From Mycobacterium kyorinense (GTDB taxonomy: Bacteria; Actinomycetota; Actinomycetes; Mycobacteriales; Mycobacteriaceae), in contig NZ_LQPE01000016.1 in NCBI RefSeq assembly GCF_002101735.1, positions 1 to 58,610 on the forward strand: a stretch of DNA of 58,610 nucleotides, read 5' to 3'. How positions within the stretch are numbered: the first letter of the stretch is position 1; the number at the start of each line of letters is the position of its first letter. The position numbers were made by a program, and so were the translations under genes. Below the pieces are notes generated by a model that searched no databases, was not told the origin of the DNA, and was given only the letters and a program-made list of their open reading frames with translations. Positions 51,798 through 58,610 of this stretch are shown here, in pieces.

Positions 51798-53150
51798 ATG
51801 CCTCCTACGCTGCCCATCGGGATGGACTGGCATGCAATGCCGCCAGAGGTCAACACTTCGCGCCTGATGCTCGGCGCGGGCGAAGAGCCGATGATGCAGG
51901 CCGCCGCGGGGTGGGAGGCATTTGCCGCGGCCCTGGAGGCTCTGGCTGCCGAGTTGGGCGCGACCTTGGGTGCGCTGAGTGGGGCATGGACCGGGATGGG
52001 CAGCGAGCGCGGAGTAGGCGCGATCATGCCTATGGTGATGTGGCTGCAGACGGTAGCGGCTCAGGCACAGAAACGGGCCGCCCAGGCAACGGCGCAGGCC
52101 GCCGCCTATGCCGCAGCGATGGCCGCCACCCCTCCGTTGCCGGAAATTATGCAGAACCGCATCACCACCCCGGTTCTGTACGCCACCAACTTTTTCGGTG
52201 TCAACACGGTGCCCATCGGGATCTACGAGGAGGACTACTGGGTCCGAATGTGGAACCAGGCGGCTTTCACCATGGATGCCTACCAGGCGGAGACCCAGGT
52301 CAACGTCATGTTCGAGCCCATCATGCCGATGACGCCCATCGTCATCCCGGGTGTCGGGGAAGGCGTGCTGGGCGCGGCACTGGGCCAGAGCGCCGCTGGC
52401 GTCGCGGGGGCCGCCATGCGTGATGCAGTGTTCACGCACGTCACCGGTCAAGCAACGATCGAGTCGGTGGGGTTGAACAGCGGCAAAGGTGTCGACCTGG
52501 CCAACATGGCAGCTACCGACGCTCAGGGGGCGGCAAGAATCGGTGAGAATGCCGGCCAGACCGCCACCAATCAGTCGACGCAGCAGACCCAGGCTCCGCA
52601 GCAGGTCATGCAGCAGGCGATGCAGATCGGCACTCAGGTGGGTTCGCAGGCAATGCAGATCCCGCAGCAGCTCGCCTCGATGGTGAGCAGCCCGATGCAG
52701 CAGCTGACCCAGCCCGTGCAACAGGCGATGTCGATGTTCACTTCGATGGGCAGCAGCATGGGCTCGCACGACCAGAGCATGCAGGTAGGCCTCGTCGGGG
52801 CCAGTGCACTGTCCAATCACCCGTTGGTGGGCGGGACGGGCCCCAGCGCCGGCGCTGGGTTGATGAGGGCCGCGTCCCTGCCCGGCATGAGTGGCTCACC
52901 GCCGCGGACGCCGCTGCTGGCCAAGCTGATCGACAAAGTTGACACGGCGCCGGCCGACGTCGAACCGGTGGGCGCGGCTGCCGGAGTCTCGGCCACGGCG
53001 GGCGCGGCCCCCGTCGGCGGCGGCAGCGGAGGAGCGCCCCCGATGGGGCTGGGCGGCCAGGCCCCGAAATCGGGTGGCACCAAGGCGGGCCTGAAAGCGC
53101 CCGCACCCCTCGCCCAGGACCTGGGCGAAGAAGAAGGCGACGACTGGTAG
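51798..53150 (+). CDS. PPE68: PPE68, PPE-family ESX-1 protein
   Basis: 450 aa from ATG 51798; an ATG eight codons later (MDWHAMPPEV) gives the usual PPE68 start and may be the true one. PPE at residues 15-17, WTG at 64-66 and NFFGVNT/DYWVRMWNQAA in the 180-aa PPE domain. The C-terminal half is longer than the 368-aa M. tuberculosis protein and contains a Gln/Met-rich stretch (about 260-315: QVMQQAMQIGTQVG, QQLTQPVQQAMSMF). The end keeps the conserved SNHPLVGGTGPSAGAGLMRAASLPG and an acidic C-terminus. Pairs with PE35. Confidence 0.93.
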   Translation: MPPTLPIGMDWHAMPPEVNTSRLMLGAGEEPMMQAAAGWEAFAAALEALAAELGATLGALSGAWTGMGSERGVGAIMPMVMWLQTVAAQAQKRAAQATAQAAAYAAAMAATPPLPEIMQNRITTPVLYATNFFGVNTVPIGIYEEDYWVRMWNQAAFTMDAYQAETQVNVMFEPIMPMTPIVIPGVGEGVLGAALGQSAAGVAGAAMRDAVFTHVTGQATIESVGLNSGKGVDLANMAATDAQGAARIGENAGQTATNQSTQQTQAPQQVMQQAMQIGTQVGSQAMQIPQQLASMVSSPMQQLTQPVQQAMSMFTSMGSSMGSHDQSMQVGLVGASALSNHPLVGGTGPSAGAGLMRAASLPGMSGSPPRTPLLAKLIDKVDTAPADVEPVGAAAGVSATAGAAPVGGGSGGAPPMGLGGQAPKSGGTKAGLKAPAPLAQDLGEEEGDDW

Positions 53151-53237
53151 TCGCACACCGAAGACTTCCCGGCCATCCGGGCCGGAAAGACTCGCCATTT
53201 CGTGGTGAGGACACAGGAAGAGAGAAAGTAGTCCAGC

Positions 53238-53543
53238 ATGGCACAGATGCAAACCGATGCCGCTGTCCTCGCCAAGGAGGCCAGCAACTTCGAGCGGATC
53301 TCCGGAGAGCTCAAGGGCGTCATCGCGCACGTGGAATCGGTCGCGGGTTCCTTGGCCCCGCAGTTCCAGGGCCAAGCGGGTTCGGCCGCACAGGCAGCGC
53401 TGATGCGGTTCCAGGAGGCTGCCAACCAGCAGATCCAGGAACTGAACGACATCTCGACGAACATTCACACCGCTGGTGCGCACTACACCTCGACGGATGA
53501 AGAGCAGCACTCGGCGTTGTCTCAGGCAATGGGCCAGTTCTGA
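53238..53543 (+). CDS. esxB: EsxB (CFP-10), ESX-1 substrate with a Phe at the WXG Trp position
   Basis: 101 aa. Forms the antiparallel four-helix heterodimer with EsxA; its C-terminal HYTSTDEEQHSAL carries the YxxxD/E export signal (YTSTD) recognised by EccCb1. Helix 1 (ASNFERISGELKGVIAHVESVAGSL) matches CFP-10. The WXG turn reads F-Q-G (PQFQGQAGSAAQ) instead of W-x-G, with codon TTC. Followed by esxA 33 bp downstream; co-expressed. Confidence 0.97.
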   Translation: MAQMQTDAAVLAKEASNFERISGELKGVIAHVESVAGSLAPQFQGQAGSAAQAALMRFQEAANQQIQELNDISTNIHTAGAHYTSTDEEQHSALSQAMGQF

Positions 53544-53576
53544 CCACCACACAGACCAAAAGAACGGAGCTATAAC

Positions 53577-53864
53577 ATGAGCGAACAGGTATGGAATTTC
53601 GCCGGCATCGAGGGCGGTGCCAGCGACATCCAGGGCGCCGTCCAGACCACGCACGGCCTGCTTGACGAGGGCAAGGGGTCCCTCGCCTCACTGGCAGCGG
53701 TGTGGGGCGGGTCCGGTTCCGAGGCCTACCAGGCCGTCCAGCAGCGCTGGGACAACACCGCCGCCGAGCTGAACATGGCACTGCAGAACCTCGCGCAGAC
53801 CATCAGCGAAGCGGGTCAGACAATGGGACAGACAGAAGCCGGTGTCACCGGTATGTTTGCCTAG
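53577..53864 (+). CDS. esxA: EsxA (ESAT-6), ESX-1 substrate
   Basis: 95 aa WXG100 protein. [35 protein letters not shown] is close to ESAT-6, the hairpin motif WGG is intact ([20 protein letters not shown]), and the C-terminus ends [10 protein letters not shown] as in M. tuberculosis. Secreted with EsxB; implicated in membrane damage in pathogens. A strong hairpin follows at 53875-53919. Confidence 0.98.
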   Translation: MSEQVWNFAGIEGGASDIQGAVQTTHGLLDEGKGSLASLAAVWGGSGSEAYQAVQQRWDNTAAELNMALQNLAQTISEAGQTMGQTEAGVTGMFA

Positions 53865-53874
53865 TACGGCAGGG

Positions 53875-53919
53875 CGTGGGGGGCGAGTTCGACCCAGCTG
53901 GGGGATCTCGCCCCCCACG
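53875..53919 (+). terminator. Strong hairpin after esxA (terminator or attenuator)
   Basis: A perfect 13-bp stem (CGTGGGGGGCGAG, 53875-53887, and its complement, 53907-53919) with a 19-base loop that contains the palindrome CCCAGCTGGG (53893-53902). No T-run follows, the usual state for mycobacterial hairpins. It lies 11 bp after the esxA stop and 39 bp before espI and could set the high EsxA/EsxB to EspI/EccD1 ratio. Confidence 0.75.
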
Positions 53920-53957
53920 TGCGTCCTGTCAACTTCGATTGACTTTGAGAGGTGCTC

Positions 53958-55343
53958 ATGTCGGCCGACTATGACCGGCTCTTCAACGCCCCGGAAGATG
54001 CCCCCGGGGACGCGACGACGCAGGTGGATCTGGAGTCCATCCGACGGTTCCAGGCCCCGATGCCGACGAGCCCACAGGCGCCCACCGATGCGCCCGTTCC
54101 CCCAATGCCCATCGGCGGACAGGGAGGACAACAATCGGGGCAGACCTGGCAGACCCAGGCTCAGCCGCAACAACCGCCGCGCACGGAGATGCCCATCCCC
54201 AAAGCGAACGGCGGTGCCACAGGGATGCACAGGAGCGCGGGCGCCGGCGCGCAGTACGAGCAGCCACGCACGCCGCCGCCCCCACCGCCGCCGATGCAGC
54301 CCGCGCCCGCACCGAGCCAACACTTCGCCGAATCGCCGCCGGAGACCGGTTGGCGGGCCGCTCCCCCGCCGCCCAGCCAACCGACCCAGACCTCCGCTGC
54401 CACGATCGGCAATCACCGTGCTATCGACGCGTTATCCCATGTCGGTGTCAAGTCGGCGGTCAAGATGCCGTCGCAACAAGGCTGGCGGCACTGGCTCTAC
54501 CTGCTGACGCGGGTCAACCTCGGCCTGTCTCCCGACGAACTCTACGAACTGGACTTGCAGATGCGAGTCCGCCGCAACGCCCGTGACTCCTACCAAATCG
54601 CGATATTGGGCCTGAAGGGCGGCGTCGGAAAGACGGCGGTGACCGTCGCATTGGGTTCGGCCCTGGCGAAGGTGCGCGGCGATCGGATTCTGGCCATCGA
54701 CGCGGACCCGGGTGCGGGAAACCTCGCCGACCGTACGGGACGTCAGTCGGCGGCGACCATCGCAGACCTGCTCGCCGATAAGTCGTTGTCGCGGTACAAC
54801 GACATTCGAGCGCACACCAGCATGAACACCTCGAATCTCGAGGTGCTGTCCTCCGAGGAGTACAGCGTGGCGCGCCGCGCGTTCAACGACGAGGACTGGA
54901 AGGGCGCCACCGAGATCGTCTCGCGGTACTACAACCTGGTCTTGGCCGACTGCGGAACCGGTCTGTTCGACTCGGCGAGCCAGGCCGTGCTCGAATCGGT
55001 ATCCGGGATAGTCATTGTGGCGAGTGCATCCATCGATGGTGCCCGCCAGGCCGCGGTCGCGATGGACTGGTTGCGGCAAAACGGCTACCAGGACTTGCTT
55101 TCGCGGGCGTGCGTCGTGATCAACCACGTCGTGCCGGGCAAGCCGAACCTCGACGTAGACGACTTGGTGCAGCAATTCGAGCGACACCTGCAACCCGGCC
55201 GCGTCATTGTCCTGCCGTATGACAAGCACATTGCGTCGGGAACCGAAATCCAACTCGATCTGCTGGGCTCCACCTTCCAGCGCAGGATCCTCGAGCTGGC
55301 GGCGGCCCTGTCCGACGACTTCGACCGTCTCGAACGGCGGTGA
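53958..55343 (+). CDS. espI: EspI, ESX-1 ParA/MinD-like ATPase
   Basis: 461 aa from ATG 53958, five bases after GAGAGG; an in-frame GTG at 53952 is the alternative. The N-terminal half (1-165) is a Pro/Gln/Ala-rich linker. The C-terminal half is a MinD/ParA-type ATPase with KGGVGKT (220-226), switch region AIDADPGAGNLADR and VLADCGTGLF. M. tuberculosis EspI is 666 aa, so the linker is much shorter here. EspI is proposed to down-regulate ESX-1 when ATP is low. Its stop overlaps the eccD1 GTG start (GTGA). Confidence 0.92.
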   Translation: MSADYDRLFNAPEDAPGDATTQVDLESIRRFQAPMPTSPQAPTDAPVPPMPIGGQGGQQSGQTWQTQAQPQQPPRTEMPIPKANGGATGMHRSAGAGAQYEQPRTPPPPPPPMQPAPAPSQHFAESPPETGWRAAPPPPSQPTQTSAATIGNHRAIDALSHVGVKSAVKMPSQQGWRHWLYLLTRVNLGLSPDELYELDLQMRVRRNARDSYQIAILGLKGGVGKTAVTVALGSALAKVRGDRILAIDADPGAGNLADRTGRQSAATIADLLADKSLSRYNDIRAHTSMNTSNLEVLSSEEYSVARRAFNDEDWKGATEIVSRYYNLVLADCGTGLFDSASQAVLESVSGIVIVASASIDGARQAAVAMDWLRQNGYQDLLSRACVVINHVVPGKPNLDVDDLVQQFERHLQPGRVIVLPYDKHIASGTEIQLDLLGSTFQRRILELAAALSDDFDRLERR

Positions 55344-56872
55344 GCGCACCCGCCGCGGCCCCGGCAACGCCGGGCACGACACCTCCGAGCAGGCCGGCGA
55401 CCACCCGGGTGACGATCCTGACTGGGAAGCGGATGACGGATCTGGTGTTGCCGTCGTCAACGCCGATCGAGGCGTATATCGACGAAACCGTCTCGGTGCT
55501 AGCCGATTTGCTCGAAGACACGCCTGCTGATGTGTTGGCCGGCTTCGATTTCTCGGCGACCGGCGTGTGGGCGTTCGCCCGGCCGGGCGCGCCGCCGTTG
55601 AAGCTCGACCAATCGCTTGACGAAGCGGGTGTGGTCGACGGCTCGTTGCTGACGTTGGTGTCCGTCGCTCGGACGGAACGGTATCGGCCACTGGTCGAGG
55701 ACGTCATCGACGCGATTGCTGTGCTCGACGAGTCACCGGAGTTTGACCGGTCGGCGCTGAATCGCTTTGTCGTTGTTGCCCTTCCGGTTGCGATGCTGGC
55801 GATCACCGTCGTCTCGCTACTGTGCTGGACAAAAACCGGACACCCGATTTGGTGGGCACCAGCGCTCGGTGTTCTGGGTATTGGTCTGCTGGCGGGCAGT
55901 GCCATCGCCCGAAGCCGGTACGGAAACCTGAACATGGCGGAAAGCCTGTTGGTTGCGGCATTCCCGGTGATCGCCGGGGCGGTGGCGTTGGCGGTTCCGC
56001 TGCCGCGCGGCTTCAGTTCGCTTGGCGCGCCGCAACTTGCGGGCGGTGCAGTGGCCGTGCTGCTGCTGACGCTGGCGACCCGCGGTGGGCCGCGCCGGCG
56101 GGCGGAGTTGGCGTCGTTCCTGACGGTTACCGCGATCGCGGTAACGGCGGCGGCAGTCGCCTATGGGTACGGCGCGCAGCGCTGGGTGCCGCCCGTGGCG
56201 ATACTGTTCGGCTTGTTCGTCGTGACCAATGCGGCCAAATTGACTGTCGCCGTTGCGCGTATCGCGTTGCCGCCGATTCCCGCGCCCGGTGAGACGGTAG
56301 GCAACGAAGAGTTGCTCGACCCGGTCGAGGCACCCGATGCCGTGGAAGAAGAATCGTCGACCTGGCAAGCGATCATGGCGTCGGTTCCTGACTCGGCCGC
56401 GCGGTTGACCGAGCGCAGTCGTTTGGCCCGGCAGCTGCTGATCGGGTTTGTTGGCGCGGGGACACTCGTGTTGGCAGTCGGCGCCATTGCGGTGGTGGTG
56501 CGTGGGCACTTCTTCGTCCACAGTGTTTTGGTGGCGCTGCTGGTGACATCGGTCTGCGGATTCCGGTCGCGGCTCTACGCCGAGCGTTGGTGCGCGTGGG
56601 CGCTTTTGGCTGCTGCGGTGGTGATCCCCACCGGTGTGGTGGCCAAGGTGAGTCTGTGGTACCCCGACAGCGCGTGGGTGATGCTGAGCATTTACCTTGT
56701 CGCGGGAATCGTCGCGGTCATCGCAGTCGGGGCGACCGCCGGAATCGGTCGTGTTTCGCCGGTGACGAAGCGAATTCTGGAATTGGTCGACGGCGCAGCG
56801 ATCGCGGCTGTCATTCCGTTGCTGCTGTGGATCGCCAGTGTCTACGACCTGATCCGAAATATCCGGCTGTAA
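55340..56872 (+). CDS. eccD1: EccD1, ESX-1 transmembrane channel component
   Basis: 510 aa from a GTG start. A cytosolic ubiquitin-like N-terminal domain (TRVTILTGKRMTDLVLPSSTPIEAYID, about 20-110) is followed by 11 predicted membrane segments, starting near FVVVALPVAMLAITVVSLLCW. Most abundant membrane subunit of the ESX core; dimers line the pore. It ends IASVYDLIRNIRL. First gene after the GTGA overlap with espI. Confidence 0.97.
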   Translation: MSAPAAAPATPGTTPPSRPATTRVTILTGKRMTDLVLPSSTPIEAYIDETVSVLADLLEDTPADVLAGFDFSATGVWAFARPGAPPLKLDQSLDEAGVVDGSLLTLVSVARTERYRPLVEDVIDAIAVLDESPEFDRSALNRFVVVALPVAMLAITVVSLLCWTKTGHPIWWAPALGVLGIGLLAGSAIARSRYGNLNMAESLLVAAFPVIAGAVALAVPLPRGFSSLGAPQLAGGAVAVLLLTLATRGGPRRRAELASFLTVTAIAVTAAAVAYGYGAQRWVPPVAILFGLFVVTNAAKLTVAVARIALPPIPAPGETVGNEELLDPVEAPDAVEEESSTWQAIMASVPDSAARLTERSRLARQLLIGFVGAGTLVLAVGAIAVVVRGHFFVHSVLVALLVTSVCGFRSRLYAERWCAWALLAAAVVIPTGVVAKVSLWYPDSAWVMLSIYLVAGIVAVIAVGATAGIGRVSPVTKRILELVDGAAIAAVIPLLLWIASVYDLIRNIRL

Positions 56873-56950
56873 ATCACTGCATTTCGACCACGGTATGACC
56901 GGTTAGGATTTGCACAACAGAAGAAGCGCACAGCGGCGGGAGGGTTAGCG

Positions 56951-57133
56951 ATGGCGCATGAGACGCTGAAAGTGGACACAGAGCGCTTGGCGCAAGCCGC
57001 GGCGCAGTTGGGAATGCATGCCGACGACATCCCTACGATTCCATCGGGTTTCAGTGTTTCCGGGAGCGATCCGCTGTCGTCGGCGATCGCCGCTCAGGTA
57101 CCCAAGCTCGAAGAGCCGGTGGTCGGTCCGTGA
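56951..57133 (+). CDS. EspJ-like protein, N-terminal part (separate short reading frame)
   Basis: 60 aa: MAHETLKVDTERLAQAAAQLGMHADDIP and SVSGSDPLSSAIAAQVPKLEE. It aligns, by eye and recall, with the first 60 residues of M. tuberculosis EspJ (Rv3878, 280 aa), including VDxxxLxxAAAxL and VSGxDxxxxAI. The stop TGA overlaps the GTG of the next frame (GTGA). On its own it would be one arm of a helical hairpin. GGGAGGG lies before the ATG. Either an independent small partner protein or one half of a split gene. Confidence 0.7.
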   Translation: MAHETLKVDTERLAQAAAQLGMHADDIPTIPSGFSVSGSDPLSSAIAAQVPKLEEPVVGP

Positions 57134-57792
57134 CTTTGGACGAACTCAAGGCGGGCGCCAAGCAGGACGCCGCGAATCTCGCTGAAGCGGCTCGCCGTTA
57201 CGCGGGAACGGATCAGCATCTGGGCGACAAATTCAACCAGCAGCAGTTCGATCGGAACGGTCAAGGCCAGCCCGGGGCTGCGCCCGGCAGCGGTACGCCT
57301 GGAAGCGGCACTTCGGGGGGTGCCGGCCAGTCGGGTAACCCGATGGGCGAGATGATGGGTCAAATGGGCCAGCTGATGCAGATGCCGATGCAAATGGCGT
57401 CTCAGCTGGGCCAGATGCCCATGCAGATGGTGGGGATGGCCGGCGCTGTGCCGCAAGCTGTCATGCAGGGCGTGCAACAGTTCAGCCAGATGTCAGGCCA
57501 ATTCGGCAAGGGGCAGGGGCAGAATAAAGACCCGCTCGCTGACCAACCGCAAGACGACAAGCCGGATCAAGACAAGGCGAAGGACGACAAGCCCGCCGAG
57601 GAATCCGGTCAGCAGCCGGGCGCGGCGCCCGAAGCGAAGCCGCAGCCCGCGCCGGCACCCGTGCACCAAGGAGCCGGTCCGGGATATCACCGGCTGGAGG
57701 AAAACCCCGACCTGCCAAACCCGCCGTTCTCACCACCCGTTGAGCCGGTACCCAGCCAGCACGTGCCAGCTCCTGGTGAGATCGACCTCTAG
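57130..57792 (+). CDS. espJ: EspJ-like protein, C-terminal part (second reading frame)
   Basis: 220 aa from a GTG that overlaps the preceding stop. The first 35 residues (LDELKAGAKQDAANLAEAARRYAGTDQHLG) continue the EspJ alignment where the first frame stops, and YAGTD is the YxxxD-type signal. Then a Gly/Ser linker, a Gln/Met-rich stretch (MGEMMGQMGQLMQMPMQMAS, about 72-125), a charged DKP-rich segment and a Pro-rich end. The two frames together would equal M. tuberculosis EspJ in length (about 280 aa). Frames differ by -1 and there is no slippery heptamer at the junction, so stop-restart coupling is more likely than programmed frameshifting. Confidence 0.78.
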   Translation: MTLDELKAGAKQDAANLAEAARRYAGTDQHLGDKFNQQQFDRNGQGQPGAAPGSGTPGSGTSGGAGQSGNPMGEMMGQMGQLMQMPMQMASQLGQMPMQMVGMAGAVPQAVMQGVQQFSQMSGQFGKGQGQNKDPLADQPQDDKPDQDKAKDDKPAEESGQQPGAAPEAKPQPAPAPVHQGAGPGYHRLEENPDLPNPPFSPPVEPVPSQHVPAPGEIDL

Positions 57793-57952
57793 GTACCAGG
57801 CGGGGCAACGTTGAGGCGCTGGTCGGCACCATCAATCGGCGACCAACGCGCCGACTATTCAGCTCAAAGCTAACTCAAAGGTCGGCATAATTGACGCACG
57901 CTACTCATAGTTCGTCCTGGTAGCGTCAATCTGCGACGAAAGGCGCAAGCAC

Positions 57953-58610
57953 ATGGGGTTTTTCGACGCCATCGGCGACGTCGTCAGTGAGACGGCGGAG
58001 AAGGTCGAAAAGGGCGCCGAGTGGGTTGGGAAAATCGCCGAAAAGGTTGGCCTCGACAAGATTGCCGACGCAGCCAAGTCGGTTTCGAAGTATGCGGGCA
58101 AGCTCGCCGTCGCACCGACGCCCATACTTAGGAACGGTCAGAAGGTTATCGAAAAGATGCTCAAGGCGACCGGCGAGGGTGATCCCGAGCGGGCGGAGTC
58201 GTTCGGAAATTCTTCTCGTAAGTTCAGGGCGAGCCACGACACACTGGCTAAGGCGCATGCTGGCCAGGGCTGGGACGGCGGCACCGCGTCGAAGGCCTAC
58301 AACGATCGGACCGGCGAGCAAGAAAATTGGGTAACGACACTTGCCGACGGCGACAGCCAGGTCGCGACGATCGTCAGCCGTGAGGCCGACCAATTGAATG
58401 ACGTGCGAAAAATCTTGAATTACAACCATCAATTGTTGGCCGACGTCGGCTCGCATACTCAGTGGCTTGGAAGTCTCGGCCCAGAAGGAAAAGCCATGCA
58501 GGCCACGATCGAGGGCTTCTATGTCGGGATGGCTGAGCCGTCCCGGCATGTCCGGAGACTCCCGACCTTGGGAGGATTCGCGTTATGGGACGTTCGAGCA
58601 AGTACCCCGA
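57953..58610 (+). CDS. WXG-hairpin ESX-1 substrate-like protein, cut by the window edge
   Basis: Open for 219 codons to the end of the window, no stop seen. An N-terminal amphipathic Lys/Glu/Ala region (DAIGDVVSETAEKVEKGAEW..., about 1-80) is followed by a WXG-type hairpin: helix GNSSRKFRASHDTLAKAH, turn QGWDGG (W107-D-G), AYNDRTGEQENW, and a long helix SQVATIVSREADQLNDVRKILNYNHQLLADVG. The layout resembles that of the EspE-like protein at 40832 (Lys-rich N-terminus, then W-x-G-x(5-6)-AY). AAAGGCGC precedes the ATG. AT-richer than its neighbours. Not one of the standard M. tuberculosis ESX-1 genes, where espK would follow on the other strand. Role as an export substrate is inference. Confidence 0.65.
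   Translation, partial: MGFFDAIGDVVSETAEKVEKGAEWVGKIAEKVGLDKIADAAKSVSKYAGKLAVAPTPILRNGQKVIEKMLKATGEGDPERAESFGNSSRKFRASHDTLAKAHAGQGWDGGTASKAYNDRTGEQENWVTTLADGDSQVATIVSREADQLNDVRKILNYNHQLLADVGSHTQWLGSLGPEGKAMQATIEGFYVGMAEPSRHVRRLPTLGGFALWDVRASTP
58585..58610 (+). CDS. Possible start of a further gene at the window edge
   Basis: An ATG with GGGAGGA eight bases upstream begins MGRSSKYP in a different frame from the preceding ORF. Eight codons are visible, so it may be either a new overlapping gene or an out-of-frame coincidence. Confidence 0.25.

Noticed and set aside
53166..53187. Imperfect hairpin between PPE68 and esxB as terminator
   Set aside because: Short stem with a bulge and no T-run; it may reflect GC-rich chance pairing.

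Overview
The window is mycobacterial chromosome around the replication origin. The protein families, gene order, high GC content and many GTG/TTG starts all point to the genus Mycobacterium (in the broad sense). I cannot name the species from sequence alone. Genes left of dnaA are mostly on the minus strand and genes just right of it mostly on the plus strand, as expected for replication moving both ways out of the dnaA-dnaN interval.

Positions 1-10 kb: thioredoxin (5' end cut by the window edge), the degenerate amidase CwlM, a GNAT-like protein, then the minus-strand block parB-parA-gidB-khpB(jag)-yidC-yidD-rnpA-rpmH, then dnaA. Two perfect parS palindromes lie inside parA and over the gidB start codon. 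The dnaA-dnaN spacer (9883-10349) is oriC. Positions 10-19 kb: dnaN-recF-dciA-gyrB-gyrA-Rv0007-like, tRNA-Ile(GAT), a tiny membrane ORF and tRNA-Ala(TGC).

Positions 19-33 kb: small secreted and division genes (cwsA, ppiA, a PH-like membrane protein, crgA, a DUF881 protein, trpG/pabA). They are followed by the classical minus-strand growth and division signalling cluster fhaA, fhaB-pstP-rodA-pbpA-pknA-pknB, in which kinases, phosphatase, FHA readers, a SEDS glycosyltransferase and a transpeptidase are co-transcribed. A tRNA-Leu(CAG) sits upstream of fhaA.

Positions 33.4-38 kb are less standard: a membrane-tethered protein of unknown function, a PknE-like receptor kinase with a Cys-containing extracellular domain, and a secreted MPT63-type protein with a long Pro/Ala/Gly tail, closed by a strong hairpin terminator.

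Positions 38-58.6 kb are an ESX-1 type VII secretion locus: whiB6 and espM (divergent regulators), an AT-richer inserted gene, espE-like, espF, espG1, espH, eccA1, eccB1, eccCa1, eccCb1, PE35, PPE68, esxB, esxA, espI, eccD1, an espJ-like gene divided into two overlapping reading frames, and a new WXG-hairpin ORF that runs off the right edge. eccE1, mycP1, espK, espL and espB are not in the window. The locus starts about 30 kb from dnaA on the gyrA side; in M. tuberculosis ESX-1 is on the other side of the origin.

The most notable items are the split espJ, EsxB with Phe in place of the WXG Trp, the terminal WXG-hairpin protein that shares its layout with the EspE-like protein, the degenerate FHA domain of EspM with a repeated candidate operator upstream, and an isolated consensus DnaA box beside an 18-bp perfect palindrome at 21.45-21.50 kb.
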